A DNA stretch of 64,000 nt from Luteimonas sp. MC1572 (GCF_016615815.1 NZ_CP067112.1:248001-312000); one strand, 5' to 3'. Shown: positions 37,804 to 45,218, counted from the stretch's first letter. Numbers and translations: made by a program. Notes: generated by a model not told the origin, from the letters alone.

Positions 37804-38288
37804 GGGCGGGATGCCAGCGATCGAGCGTCTGCGCCGCCTTGCTCCTGGCGTGTGTCCTGCATCTCCGGGTAGGGGATGCCCTTCCCGGTCTCGACGTACT
37901 GCTTGAGGCTGACGCCTACGAAGTACGCCCACCCCTGCTCGCAGGCGTCGAAACACGGCGACTCCCGATAGCCCGTTTGGGCGAACGCGATGCGCGTGCC
38001 TTGATTCTCTGGTGCCAGGGCGAAGGAGATGGTGGTGCCTTCCCACGCATGGGTGTCCTGCATGTTCGAGCGCGTGCATGTCCACCGCACTCGTCGCGCT
38101 GTCACGTCGTGCTCCATGTCCAGTTCCACGCTCCAGCCGTGGCCACTCCAGCCGAACCGCCCCTTGCCATCGGCAAGCTCGACTTCCTTGGTCCACCAGT
38201 TGCGGATGTGCTCTTCCTTCGTGAGTGCGTCCATGACCGTCTCTACGGACGCGTGGACCAGGAACGAATGATGTATTTCACGGGTCAT
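37800..38288 (-). CDS. SRPBCC/AHSA1-domain protein
   Basis: 162 residues of the START-like AHSA1 family: TREIHHSFLVHASVETVMDALTKEEHIRNWWTKEVELADGKGRFGWSGHGWSVELDME, then a helix region EQGWAYFVGVSLKQYVETGKGIPY. The ATG at 38288 is preferred over a GTG at 38297 because GGTG lies just ahead of it. Bacterial members are ligand-binding or stress proteins without a fixed role. First gene of a coupled run with the SnoaL-like and GFA genes. Confidence 0.86.
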   Translation of the reverse strand: MTREIHHSFLVHASVETVMDALTKEEHIRNWWTKEVELADGKGRFGWSGHGWSVELDMEHDVTARRVRWTCTRSNMQDTHAWEGTTISFALAPENQGTRIAFAQTGYRESPCFDACEQGWAYFVGVSLKQYVETGKGIPYPEMQDTRQEQGGADARSLASRP

Positions 38289-38514
38289 GGCGATCACCAG
38301 CGGCGTGCTACGGATCGAGGGGCCGGTGCTCGCGCGTCACCTGGGGCCCGGATCTGACCTGCGAATGATGCCTCAGCCGGGGAGCAGGCGTGCACCACTG
38401 TGGATGATTCCAGCGTCGCGGCTGGCGTGTGAAATGGAGCGCCCTGCCTGCATGGCCGTCGCCCGCGACGAAGGACGTTGCGCCAAGGCAGGCCGGAGAG
38501 AGAAGGAATTGCAC

Positions 38515-38895
38515 ATGCTAGCCAATGCCGCCGTTACGACGATGCTCCCCGTGATCGACATGGCGCGAGCGAGAACGTTCTACGAACGATGCCTCGGACT
38601 GACGCCCAGTGGCCTCCGGCCCGACGGAAAGTTCATCTATGAGGTTGGCGGCAGCACGCTCGCGCTCTTCCCCAAGCCGGAGGGGACGAAGGCCGAACAT
38701 ACGGCCATCAGCTTCCGCGTCCCGGACATTGCCGCTGGCATTGCCGGATTGAAGAAGACGGGCGTGGTGTTCGAGGACTACGATTTCCCGGGCTTCAAGA
38801 CGGTGGACCACGTCTGTGTGCTTGGTGCAGAAAAGGCAGCCTGGTTCAAGGACACAGAGGGCAACCTTCTCTGCATTCATGAAGATATCGCGTAG
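38515..38895 (+). CDS. VOC-family protein
   Basis: 126 residues: TTMLPVIDMARARTFYERCLGL, KFIYEVGGSTLALFPKPEGT, AISFRVPDIAAGIAGLKKTGVVFEDYDFPG, and AAWFKDTEGNLLCIHED with the terminal metal-site acid. AAGGA lies about 8 nt before ATG 38515. The 226-bp gap to the divergent SRPBCC gene holds no gene. It is the last gene before the first attC remnant. Confidence 0.87.
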   Translation: MLANAAVTTMLPVIDMARARTFYERCLGLTPSGLRPDGKFIYEVGGSTLALFPKPEGTKAEHTAISFRVPDIAAGIAGLKKTGVVFEDYDFPGFKTVDHVCVLGAEKAAWFKDTEGNLLCIHEDIA

Positions 38896-38898
38896 GCG

Positions 38899-38939
38899 CG
38901 CACTACCCGAAGCGGTGTTGGCTTGCACGACTCGCTAGC
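38899..38939 (-). repeat. Decayed attC remnant at the distal end of the array
   Basis: CGAAGCGGTGTTGGCTTG (38908-38925) matches the L-side arm of the intact 60-bp sites with one change, followed by a mutated R-type box CGCTAGCG in place of TGTTAGGC. The HAD gene stop (TAG) lies in that box, just as stops of intact cassettes lie in theirs. Confidence 0.65.
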
Positions 38940-39543
38940 GACCAGCGGCGGCTTCAACTTTCTGCCAACGGTAGTAGCGCTCGGTTGCAAGGCCGAGCAG
39001 GTGACGGTCCTCGGCCGTATCCCCGTATGCGTAGATGGCCGGATAGGCCTTCAGGTCATAGCGCTCGCCGACGCGCCGAGCCTTCTCCGCAAGGACACAT
39101 TGGGGGCCCTCGTAACGGCCTGTCAGTATTCCGTCTCGCTGCTCCAGGACGGAGCAGACGAGCTCGAGTCCGTGTGCTTCACACCATGGACGGAGGTATG
39201 CCTCCAGCCCACCCGAGACGACCACGATCGCGTGCCCTTGCGATCTGTGCCACGCGATACGCTGCAGCGCCTCCGGCCGGAGAGTACCGGGTAGATGGCT
39301 CCGGGCGAACTCCAGACCGCGAGCCTCCACGACCGAGACGGGCACGCCGCTGTATCCGAAGCGCACGATGAGACTGCGAATGAAAGTCCCCGAGACGAGC
39401 CCCATCTTGTAGCCGATGACGAGCGGCGCAAACAGGAGCTGGCCGGCAAGCAGCCGTCGCCGCGGCACGGACCGCCGAAGGAATTCCGGCATGGTCTCGT
39501 GAGTCGTGATCGTGCCGTCGAAGTCAAAGAGTGCTAGCGGCAT
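38935..39543 (-). CDS. HAD-IB family phosphatase
   Basis: 202 residues: nucleophile motif ALFDFDGTITTHE (Asp7, Asp9), VVVSGGLEAYLRPWC (motif II Ser), EKARRVGERYDLKAYPAIYAYGDTAEDRHLLGLA (motif III/IV Lys and Asp). This is the SerB-like HAD-IB class that dephosphorylates small phosphoesters such as phosphoserine or lysophospholipid heads; the substrate is not readable. Its start lies 20 nt inside the protease gene, so the two are co-expressed. Its stop lies in a decayed attC, making it cassette-borne. Confidence 0.85.
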   Translation of the reverse strand: MPLALFDFDGTITTHETMPEFLRRSVPRRRLLAGQLLFAPLVIGYKMGLVSGTFIRSLIVRFGYSGVPVSVVEARGLEFARSHLPGTLRPEALQRIAWHRSQGHAIVVVSGGLEAYLRPWCEAHGLELVCSVLEQRDGILTGRYEGPQCVLAEKARRVGERYDLKAYPAIYAYGDTAEDRHLLGLATERYYRWQKVEAAAGR

Positions 39544-40372
39544 TCTGCGGCCGATCGGACATCACGCTTTCAATCCATTCGATGTAATGGCTCATGCGCA
39601 CATTGCAGGCGACCTGACCGTAGCGCCCGGGCCGGGCGGTCATGACGTTCCCCTGGACAACTTTCCATGAGGCCAGCCCGGCCAACAACCAGTGATCTTC
39701 AATCTGGATGAGCGCAGGACCGCCGCTGTCCCCGTTACCGAGTACACCCTCAAGGGGCAGGGCCGACGGTGGCTCGTCGAACACATAGCAAAGCCAGCGG
39801 TCATAGGCACTGCTGACTTCGTTGAACGCGCGGCGAAGCTCCGTCCGGTTCGGGCCCCTGGGATCGTGCCCGTTGGCTCCCGAACCCGTGGCGCCTTTCC
39901 CAAGGATCTTGACGACCCGGCCTGGTTCGTCGCTTTGCCTGAAGATTGCGACAGGAGCGAGATCCGTAACGGGTTGCGTCAACTTGACCAGTGCGATGTC
40001 GTCACTTGAAGCAAGAAACGCCACGATCAACATTGCCTCACCACTGGCCATGGCTTGATCGATCAGCTCTTGTGGCAGCGTCTTGTACCCGGGGTGCACG
40101 ACCACCTGCTCAACGTCCCTGGATACCCCATCGATGACGACCTGCTGGGGCTCAGAATGTTGCGGGATCGTATGGGCGGCCGTAATGACCCATCGGGGAG
40201 CAATCAGTACACCGTGGCCCTCCCCGGGCATGTCAACGAGAGCCGGGAACTCGGAGGCCGGAACCCGATACCTCGCGTCATCAACGTCATGTCGAATGAC
40301 GACGGCGCTGGCGGTTGAAGCCATCAAGAGGAGGAGTGTGAGCCACAAGAGTCGGGTCATGCTTGATGCCAT
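39524..40372 (-). CDS. Secreted trypsin-like serine protease
   Basis: 282 residues with a signal peptide (SSMTRLLWLTLLLLMASTASA). The S1 triad is complete: His67 in VITAAHT, Asp125 in SSDDIALVKL, Ser216 in GNGDSGGPAL. A cysteine pair (C195, C285-type C-terminal region) may form a disulfide. ATG 40372 gives the full signal; the upstream frame runs through attC sequence and is not used. The gene starts directly after a half attC remnant, and overlaps the HAD gene, so I read both as one old two-gene cassette. Confidence 0.88.
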   Translation of the reverse strand: MASSMTRLLWLTLLLLMASTASAVVIRHDVDDARYRVPASEFPALVDMPGEGHGVLIAPRWVITAAHTIPQHSEPQQVVIDGVSRDVEQVVVHPGYKTLPQELIDQAMASGEAMLIVAFLASSDDIALVKLTQPVTDLAPVAIFRQSDEPGRVVKILGKGATGSGANGHDPRGPNRTELRRAFNEVSSAYDRWLCYVFDEPPSALPLEGVLGNGDSGGPALIQIEDHWLLAGLASWKVVQGNVMTARPGRYGQVACNVRMSHYIEWIESVMSDRPQNAASTL

Positions 40373-40378
40373 GAAGGG

Positions 40379-40413
40379 CCTGCCACCTGAGTTAAGCCGC
40401 GCCGCGGGGCTCA
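40379..40413 (-). repeat. Half attC remnant upstream of the protease gene
   Basis: GAGTTAAGCCGCGCCGCGG (40390-40408) copies the L'' arm of the 112-bp attC class, but the R-type box reads CCTGCCAC instead of CCTAACAC and the opposite arm is missing. An intact attC lies 46 nt away. Confidence 0.6.
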
Positions 40414-40458
40414 GAGCCCTTCGCCCCAGCTGTTCACAACTCCAGCGCGAACAGCGGC

Positions 40459-40518
40459 ACCTAACGCTAGAATTAAGCCGCGCCGCGAAGCGGTGTCGGC
40501 TTGAATGAACTGTTAGGC
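40459..40518 (-). repeat. attC site 1 (60 bp class)
   Basis: Outer boxes ACCTAAC and GTTAGGC; arms AATTAAGCCG and CGGCTTGAAT; compact hairpin CGCCGC-GAA-GCGGTG. It is the attC of the two-gene TIR cassette. Confidence 0.92.
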
Positions 40519-40705
40519 GGGTGAGGCGCCTGGCTATGGCGAACCCCAGTAGATTGAGTATCAAGCACGCAGGGCGCTCTCAAGTACTCGCTTCTGGTGC
40601 TGGCCTTTAGCGAGGCGCTGGCCAAGAAAACCGCGCTGCGATCCCGAACGGAGCCACGTGATCATTCTGATATCACGTCTCGAGAACTGCTGACGCGCGG
40701 CTTCA

Positions 40706-41524
40706 TTAGAGAGCACCATACTGCCGCAGTAGAGCGAGTTGTTTCTCCAACTTTTCAACGTCAAGACTCGCATCCAGCGTTACGTTGACATTGAATATCG
40801 CGCGAGGAATCGGTTCGCCGTTACCCTCGATCTGGCGGTCACCATTTTGCTTTACATGCGCGGCGCCGCCCCCAGCGGCACCATCCCCACTTTGGGAGCG
40901 AGCGGCAGCGCCGGCGTCGTAACTGCTATTTCCGTGACTAGGATCCTCCTCAGGCTTCTCGGTCAGATCGGTTGGCTCGTCCTTGACTGCGGCGTCCGCT
41001 GTTTCAGCAGCCGAAACGTGGGCGACTTGATCGCCGTCCAGCGTCACCAGCTCAGCCATGCTCATAGTTCCTACGTATAACTCTACGCAGTTCGTCGTCT
41101 CATCCGGGTGCACGGCCAAGTCGGCTGCTCTCTGCCTAAGCTTCGCCCGCGATATCGTGTCACCGTGATACGTGTCAAACAGGGATTTGAACACCGGCGG
41201 CGTCAGCGCGGCTGTCCGGTACAGAGGCATGACCTCTTCAGCTGGCGCTGATGCAATCGCCTTAGCAAGTTCAGCTGCAGAGAAGCCCGATTTGGCATCA
41301 CCGGTCATAAGCCCGTATTGCTTCAAGGCGGACATCCCTATTACGCCCTTATCGTGCTTTGAGCCGATGACACCCATTAACACAACATCCTTTGATTGGG
41401 GGCCGGTGTGAGTTTTGCTTACTAGCTTTCTCGCATATCCAACGGCCTCAGTAAGGGTTATTCGCGGAAAGACTTTGCCGCCTTTCCTCCCGCCCTTTGG
41501 CATTGTCTTGTTCTTTGCGGTCAT
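40706..41524 (-). CDS. Unrecognised partner protein of the TIR gene
   Basis: 272 residues, soluble, no signal. Lys-rich start (KNKTMPKGGRKGGK), then a helical domain about 20-165 (PRITLTEAVGYARKLVSKTHTGP ... GVIGMSALKQYGLM ... RAKLRQRAADLAVHPDETTNCVELY) that reads like one or two winged-helix units. Residues 170-238 are a low-complexity Glu/Gly/Ser linker, and the C-terminal FNVNVTLDASLDVEKLEKQLALLRQYGAL is a short strand-helix unit. I do not recognise the family. The start overlaps the TIR stop (ATGA), so the two proteins are probably made together. The 187 bp between its stop and attC 1 hold no gene. Confidence 0.8.
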   Translation of the reverse strand: MTAKNKTMPKGGRKGGKVFPRITLTEAVGYARKLVSKTHTGPQSKDVVLMGVIGSKHDKGVIGMSALKQYGLMTGDAKSGFSAAELAKAIASAPAEEVMPLYRTAALTPPVFKSLFDTYHGDTISRAKLRQRAADLAVHPDETTNCVELYVGTMSMAELVTLDGDQVAHVSAAETADAAVKDEPTDLTEKPEEDPSHGNSSYDAGAAARSQSGDGAAGGGAAHVKQNGDRQIEGNGEPIPRAIFNVNVTLDASLDVEKLEKQLALLRQYGAL

Positions 41525-42471
41525 ACGTCAGCCCTCAAAGCGGTGAGCAATTCATGCAGTCCGGCCTTATACGACTGCGAGAAGTCAGCGTACTTCTTGT
41601 CGCCGATGATCGGTGGCATGGGCGTATCGTCTAAGCGCAGAGGGAGAATGTGGACCTTACGCTTTTGTACTTCCGTGACTAAGGCGTTGTTCAACTCTTT
41701 CTGCACCCAAGCGGAGCTCGCTGCGTGTCGGCTCATGGCGATTAGGAAGTAGTCCGACCCAGCCAATCCCTGAGCTAGTCTCTCAGGGATTGAATCGCCC
41801 ACACGGATTCTCTGCTCATCGAGCCACACATCTACACCGTTGGCGGTGAGGTCTGCTGCGAGCTGCCGGATGAAGGGCTTGTCCACAGAGCTGTGTGAAA
41901 GAAACGCAATCCGGCGATCCTTATCCTGCTGATGTCGTAGTTCCTTAATCTCGGTCGCCGCATCAACTAGATCCTCAGCCAAAAGATTGGGGTGCAACGC
42001 GTCCAGTTTGTGTGCCCATTCCAGTAGCGGATTCAGATCAGATGGAACAAATGGAGAGATTCCCGTTACGGTGGCAGCCTTTCGCAGAGCCACGTCCGCC
42101 CTATCTCCGAGGCGCAGAAATTGACGAACGGCGGTAAGAAGTGGCAGCCGTACCAGAGCTTCCCTGACCACTGCTTCCTTTTGATCTTTCGTTCCCTTAT
42201 AGGGATACGGGAGTACTAGTGCGTAACCAGAGCTCACTACGTCAGCTAGCCCAATCTGAGATGCATTCTTCAACAATTTCCCTGCGGTACGTGGATCGAT
42301 TCCGGCGAACTGAGCGATTTGTGCTGCACCAGGATTGTCGAGCCACGCAATGGCGTCTAGGACCACGAACAAGGAATCTAGCTTGGCCGGCTCAAACCGA
42401 TGACCTGAGGAGCTTCTCGACGCTGGCCGCTGCGATTGCTTCTTTGGCGCTTGTGTTGTCTTTGCCACCAT
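41521..42471 (-). CDS. TIR-domain protein with N-terminal winged-helix-like domain
   Basis: 316 residues, no signal peptide. Residues 28-85 look like a winged helix (DSLFVVLDAIAWLDNPGAAQIAQFAGIDPRTAGKLLKNASQIGLAD); 95-180 is a helical linker; 186-312 is a TIR domain: RRIAFLSHSSVDKPFIRQLAADL, VDVWLDEQRIRVGDSIPERLAQGL, and SAWVQKEL, where Glu259 sits at the position of the catalytic Glu of NAD-cleaving TIRs. Bacterial TIR proteins often serve anti-phage systems by depleting NAD or making a signal nucleotide. Carriage on an integron cassette with an overlapping second gene supports a defence role, but that is inference. Confidence 0.9.
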   Translation of the reverse strand: MVAKTTQAPKKQSQRPASRSSSGHRFEPAKLDSLFVVLDAIAWLDNPGAAQIAQFAGIDPRTAGKLLKNASQIGLADVVSSGYALVLPYPYKGTKDQKEAVVREALVRLPLLTAVRQFLRLGDRADVALRKAATVTGISPFVPSDLNPLLEWAHKLDALHPNLLAEDLVDAATEIKELRHQQDKDRRIAFLSHSSVDKPFIRQLAADLTANGVDVWLDEQRIRVGDSIPERLAQGLAGSDYFLIAMSRHAASSAWVQKELNNALVTEVQKRKVHILPLRLDDTPMPPIIGDKKYADFSQSYKAGLHELLTALRADV

Positions 42472-42522
42472 TAGTGTCTCACCCTCGAACTCATGCGCGC
42501 AGATGATGTGAGCTTAGCCACT

Positions 42523-42553
42523 TATCTAGCTGGCGCATCCCCATCGATGTCAA
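42523..42553 (-). promoter_or_regulatory. Candidate cassette-borne promoter for the TIR operon
   Basis: On the minus strand a perfect TTGACA (42553-42548) is followed after 19 nt by TAGATA (42528-42523), about 50 nt upstream of the TIR ATG. The spacer is long and the -10 match modest. It lies in a 218-bp leader, far longer than the 3-25 nt leaders of the other cassettes. Confidence 0.4.
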
Positions 42554-42689
42554 AGCCATCGTATTGGCAGCTTAGACCGGATCGGCCTGCCACATCGCAC
42601 CCGCACTCAGAAGCCTGTAGAGCCCTCCGACCGCGACCCGAGTCTTCGACACCCAGCTGGTGGCGTGCGCGGAACGTCTTCTAGCAAGC

Positions 42690-42801
42690 GCCTAACACTC
42701 AAGTTAAGCCGAATTGCAGCGCGTAGCCGGACACATGGCAAGCTTTTTGTGCCATGTGGCTGGCGTAGCGATGCAATTTAAGCTTGAACGCATTGTTAGG
42801 G
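42690..42801 (-). repeat. attC site 2 (112 bp class)
   Basis: Boxes GCCTAAC and GTTAGGG. The lower stem is GAATTGCA paired with TGCAATTT, different from other sites but still complementary; apical stem ACATGGCA/TGCCATGT. Confidence 0.92.
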
Positions 42802-43248
42802 CGCTGGGCCTAGGATGGCTTGGACAGCGGATGCGGTGTGGTCGCTCCACGGTCGGGAGGCGGTGCAACCGATTGAACTAACCGCGACGTCCGCAGGGGC
42901 GTCTGCGACTACAAGGATGCTGTCGCCCGGAACATACCTACTTTGCTCCGCAAAGGTCCAGAAAATGTCATCCGTTGGGTCGTCAAACCGTGCACCCGTT
43001 GTCAGCGTTGCGACCATAGTGGGGTCGCCCTTGAAGATCTTTGCGACCGCAAATGTGTAGTGGACCGTATAGGCCTGTCGATCTCTAAGATTAGGGAGCG
43101 CCGGTCTAAGGCTGGCACCGGTAATCGTGGCCACGAACACGGTCGATGCCTTGGTGATTTGCGGCTCAAGTGGGACATCGATGCAGATGGCCGATGCAGC
43201 AGGGCTGGCTAGAATTATCCCCAGTAACAAATAGCCGCGAATTCGCAT
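42796..43248 (-). CDS. Secreted cassette protein, unknown function
   Basis: 150 residues with a signal peptide (RIRGYLLLGIILASPAASA). The mature part has two Cys (Cys near the cleavage site and one near 125) and the pattern ITKASTVFVATITGASLRP ... YTVHYTFAVAKIFKGDPTMVATLTTG ... YVPGDSILVVADAP, which resembles small secreted TIMP/OB-like beta proteins; this is only an impression. ATG 43248 follows the attC box by 6 nt with a GGGGG tract as ribosome site. The stop TAA lies in the attC 2 box. Confidence 0.75.
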   Translation of the reverse strand: MRIRGYLLLGIILASPAASAICIDVPLEPQITKASTVFVATITGASLRPALPNLRDRQAYTVHYTFAVAKIFKGDPTMVATLTTGARFDDPTDDIFWTFAEQSRYVPGDSILVVADAPADVAVSSIGCTASRPWSDHTASAVQAILGPAP

Positions 43249-43254
43249 GCTGCC

Positions 43255-43366
43255 CCCTAACACCTAAGTTAAGCCGCGCCGCAGCGGGGTGTGAAGCACA
43301 TGGCAAGCTCTACCTGCCATGTGGTTTGCGCCCCGATGCGGTGTCGGCTTGAACGCATTGTTAGGC
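43255..43366 (-). repeat. attC site 3 (112 bp class)
   Basis: Boxes CCCTAAC and GTTAGGC; apical stem ACATGGCA/TGCCATGT with an AGCTCTACC loop. The next gene reads through nearly the whole site before stopping. Confidence 0.92.
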
Positions 43367-43725
43367 CGCGCCGGCGAGAACGCCATGTCTTGAAACTCAG
43401 CAGCCTCGATCAGGTCCTGGTAAGACTTGCCATTAAGGTGCTCGCGACACGGGCGGATACGTGGATAATCCTTTGGCGTTACCGGCTGAAACGTTAAATA
43501 GAGAATTGTGTCAGAGCTCAGGCATTCGTGAGATGCGAGGTCTGAAAAGAGCGCGAGAGCGAGTACACGCCGCTCTCGACCCTTGAGTGACTTGACGAGT
43601 TGCCCAAAGGACTTGTCGAACGAGGTCTCCGTCGTTGCATCGATCCGAACAGGCTCGCGCGCCGGTAGCGTCGATGCCATGCAGAGCAACACAACTGCGA
43701 AGAAGGATCTAGCGAGAATCTTCAT
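43264..43725 (-). CDS. Secreted DUF6694-like cassette protein with attC-encoded tail
   Basis: 153 residues: signal peptide (KILARSFFAVVLLCMASTLPA), then IDATTETSFDKSFGQLVKSLKGRERRVLALALFSDLA and a final LNGKSYQDLIEAAE, a pattern like the small DUF6694 envelope proteins (T/S-ESF-S..I...L ... L.GK...EI). About the last 34 residues (from PNNAFKPTPHRGANH) are encoded by attC 3 itself, because the frame has no stop until 43264 inside the site. Whether this tail matters is unknown. The start follows the attC 4 box by 5 nt. Confidence 0.72.
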   Translation of the reverse strand: MKILARSFFAVVLLCMASTLPAREPVRIDATTETSFDKSFGQLVKSLKGRERRVLALALFSDLASHECLSSDTILYLTFQPVTPKDYPRIRPCREHLNGKSYQDLIEAAEFQDMAFSPARPNNAFKPTPHRGANHMAGRACHVLHTPLRRGLT

Positions 43726-43730
43726 AAGCG

Positions 43731-43842
43731 GTCTAACACCTAAGTTAAGCCGAAACGCGCAGTGGAGCGAAGCACATGGCAAGCTGTACCTGCCATGTGT
43801 TTTGCGGAACGAAGCGGTTTCGGCTTGAACGCATTGTTAGGC
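43731..43842 (-). repeat. attC site 4 (112 bp class)
   Basis: Boxes GTCTAAC and GTTAGGC. Lower stem GCCGAAAC pairs with GTTTCGGC, a compensatory variant of the GCCGCGCC form in site 3. Apical stem ACATGGCA/TGCCATGT. Confidence 0.92.
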
Positions 43843-43851
43843 AGCGGCCGG

Positions 43852-44214
43852 CTATGGAATGCATACGCCAGTTGTCGCACCGACCAGCTTGCCATTCTCG
43901 TCGAATCGAAGACCAACGCGACGAGCTACGACTACGTAGCTACTGTCAATGCAACCGGTCCAAATACGGCTTGGATCGTTCGCAGCCGCAACCACGTCCG
44001 CTTTCGACGCCCCGGGCATTGCGGACACGGTGATCGCTGCCGTCAGGCGGTTGACCACCTCGTAGTTGAGTTCAGCACGCAACTCCTCATTGTCGCATCG
44101 ATACTCGGGCTTGACCTGGGGCGGGTCGCCCAATACCAGCGCGTATGCCCATAGTGCATTCGATGCCACAAGAAGCAGAGCAAGAGCGGTAATCGTAGTT
44201 CTGGATCGCGACAT
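43852..44214 (-). CDS. Small membrane-anchored or secreted cassette protein
   Basis: 120 residues with an N-terminal hydrophobic segment (SRTTITALALLLVASNALWAYALVLG) that may be an uncleaved anchor, then a short soluble part containing EYRCDNEELRAELNYEVVNRLTAAITVSAMPGASKADVVAAAND and two further Cys (GCIDSS, TGVCIP). I do not recognise the family. ATG 44214 follows the attC 5 box with a GGGGGC tract. The gene ends 10 nt before attC 4. Confidence 0.72.
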   Translation of the reverse strand: MSRSRTTITALALLLVASNALWAYALVLGDPPQVKPEYRCDNEELRAELNYEVVNRLTAAITVSAMPGASKADVVAAANDPSRIWTGCIDSSYVVVARRVGLRFDENGKLVGATTGVCIP

Positions 44215-44226
44215 TCTGCCCCCGCT

Positions 44227-44338
44227 GCCTAACACCTAAGTTAAGCCGACCCGCGCAGTGGAGTGGACCAGGTGGCAAGCTTTACCTGCCGCCTGGGCCA
44301 CGTAACGAAGCGGGTTCGGCTTGAACGCATTGTTAGGC
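44227..44338 (-). repeat. attC site 5 (112 bp class)
   Basis: Boxes GCCTAAC and GTTAGGC. Lower stem GCCGACCCGC pairs with GCGGGTTCGGC. The apical stem is altered on both sides (CCAGGTGGCA with TGCCGCCTGG) and still pairs with one G-U. Confidence 0.92.
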
Positions 44339-44357
44339 GGCACCGCCTTGAGAGTGT

Positions 44358-44741
44358 TCAATCGAGGAATGTCCACGTATCTGCACCATCGAAGCGTTTG
44401 ACGACCACTGACTCGAGGATATCTGGCTCGAAGTTGCGCAGGTTTACCCCGTGCCGAGCGCCAGGTTTGGGGTCCAGTGGTTCCCAGTGAGTGAAGATAC
44501 CGCACGTTTTGCACCGCACGTTCCTCAGGGTCCGGTCACCCCAGACATAGCCCTCCGTGTTCTTGGGATGCCCTTGAATAGACACTGTGCCTAGCTCGTA
44601 GTAGGCGCAAATGAGTCCGGACCGGCGACAGAGCGAGCAATTGCAACTCGTGGCCTCGCTTGGCGGGAATGGAAGAGTGAGTCGGACTGCTCCGCAGTGA
44701 CAAGAGCCGTGAAGCGATGGTGTTGGCTGTTCGTGACTCAT
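44358..44741 (-). CDS. GFA-family zinc protein on a cassette
   Basis: 127 residues with the GFA cysteines: GSCHCGAVRLTL, SCNCSLCRRSGLICAYY, and VRCKTCGIFTHWEP. It differs clearly from the GFA protein at 37.2 kb (shorter start, different C-terminus), so it is not a recent copy. Reading begins 26 nt inside the cassette from attC 6. The protein is cytosolic, unlike most neighbours. Formaldehyde or other thiol chemistry is possible; no direct evidence. Confidence 0.87.
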   Translation of the reverse strand: MSHEQPTPSLHGSCHCGAVRLTLPFPPSEATSCNCSLCRRSGLICAYYELGTVSIQGHPKNTEGYVWGDRTLRNVRCKTCGIFTHWEPLDPKPGARHGVNLRNFEPDILESVVVKRFDGADTWTFLD

Positions 44742-44766
44742 GGGCCGCAGTCCTGGTTGCCGTGCC

Positions 44767-44826
44767 GCCTAACGCCTGAATTAAGCCGCGCCGCGAAGCG
44801 GCGTCGGCTTGAATGAATTGTTAGGC
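44767..44826 (-). repeat. attC site 6 (60 bp class)
   Basis: Boxes GCCTAAC and GTTAGGC; hairpin CGCCGC-GAA-GCGGCG between arms TTAAGCCG and CGGCTTGAA. Confidence 0.92.
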
Positions 44827-44915
44827 GCAACTGCAGCCAAGTCCGGCTAGAGCCAACGCGCCACCCAAGCCTGTGACAAGAGCCAACTGTTACGCACCAC
44901 GATGCAATGCCTCGG

Positions 44916-45212
44916 TCAGTCCCAGCCAAAGTCTACTGTCATCAGCACGTACACGACAAAAGCTGCCCATAGGGCTGCAACCATCAGGGTGACGGCGGCG
45001 AGCAACCGTATGCCATGAAAGGGGCTGCCGCGGGTGCTGAAGAGGAACACGGCACTGGCTGAGATGCAGCCGACCACAGCAATAAGCTGGGTGAGATGGA
45101 ACGGCCATTGGGGGCACCCGAAGTGCTCGGCTATCAATATCGCCGGGGCGCAGAGCACTGCATATAAGCCGAGGGCTATGAACGAGAACTTGGCGGCCCG
45201 GCAGAGCTTCAT
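44916..45212 (-). CDS. Three-helix membrane protein on a cassette
   Basis: 98 residues with three hydrophobic segments: FSFIALGLYAVLCAPAILIA, LTQLIAVVGCISASAVFLF, and LLAAVTLMVAALWAAFVVYVLM. There is one Cys-Pro near a loop (GCPQWPFHL). The ATG at 45212 lies 6 nt after the TTAGGC box of attC 7. The roughly 90 nt between its stop and attC 6 are non-coding. Unknown family. Confidence 0.68.
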   Translation of the reverse strand: MKLCRAAKFSFIALGLYAVLCAPAILIAEHFGCPQWPFHLTQLIAVVGCISASAVFLFSTRGSPFHGIRLLAAVTLMVAALWAAFVVYVLMTVDFGWD

Positions 45213-45218
45213 TGTTGC

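Noticed and set aside
40640..40680. Possible terminator after the TIR partner gene (ACGTGAT/ATCACGT)
   Set aside because: Only a 7-bp stem with a 9-nt loop and no T tract.
42493..42684. 63-codon plus-strand ORF in the TIR cassette leader
   Set aside because: Wrong strand for the array, no ribosome site and no recognisable pattern; the leader is better explained as promoter region.
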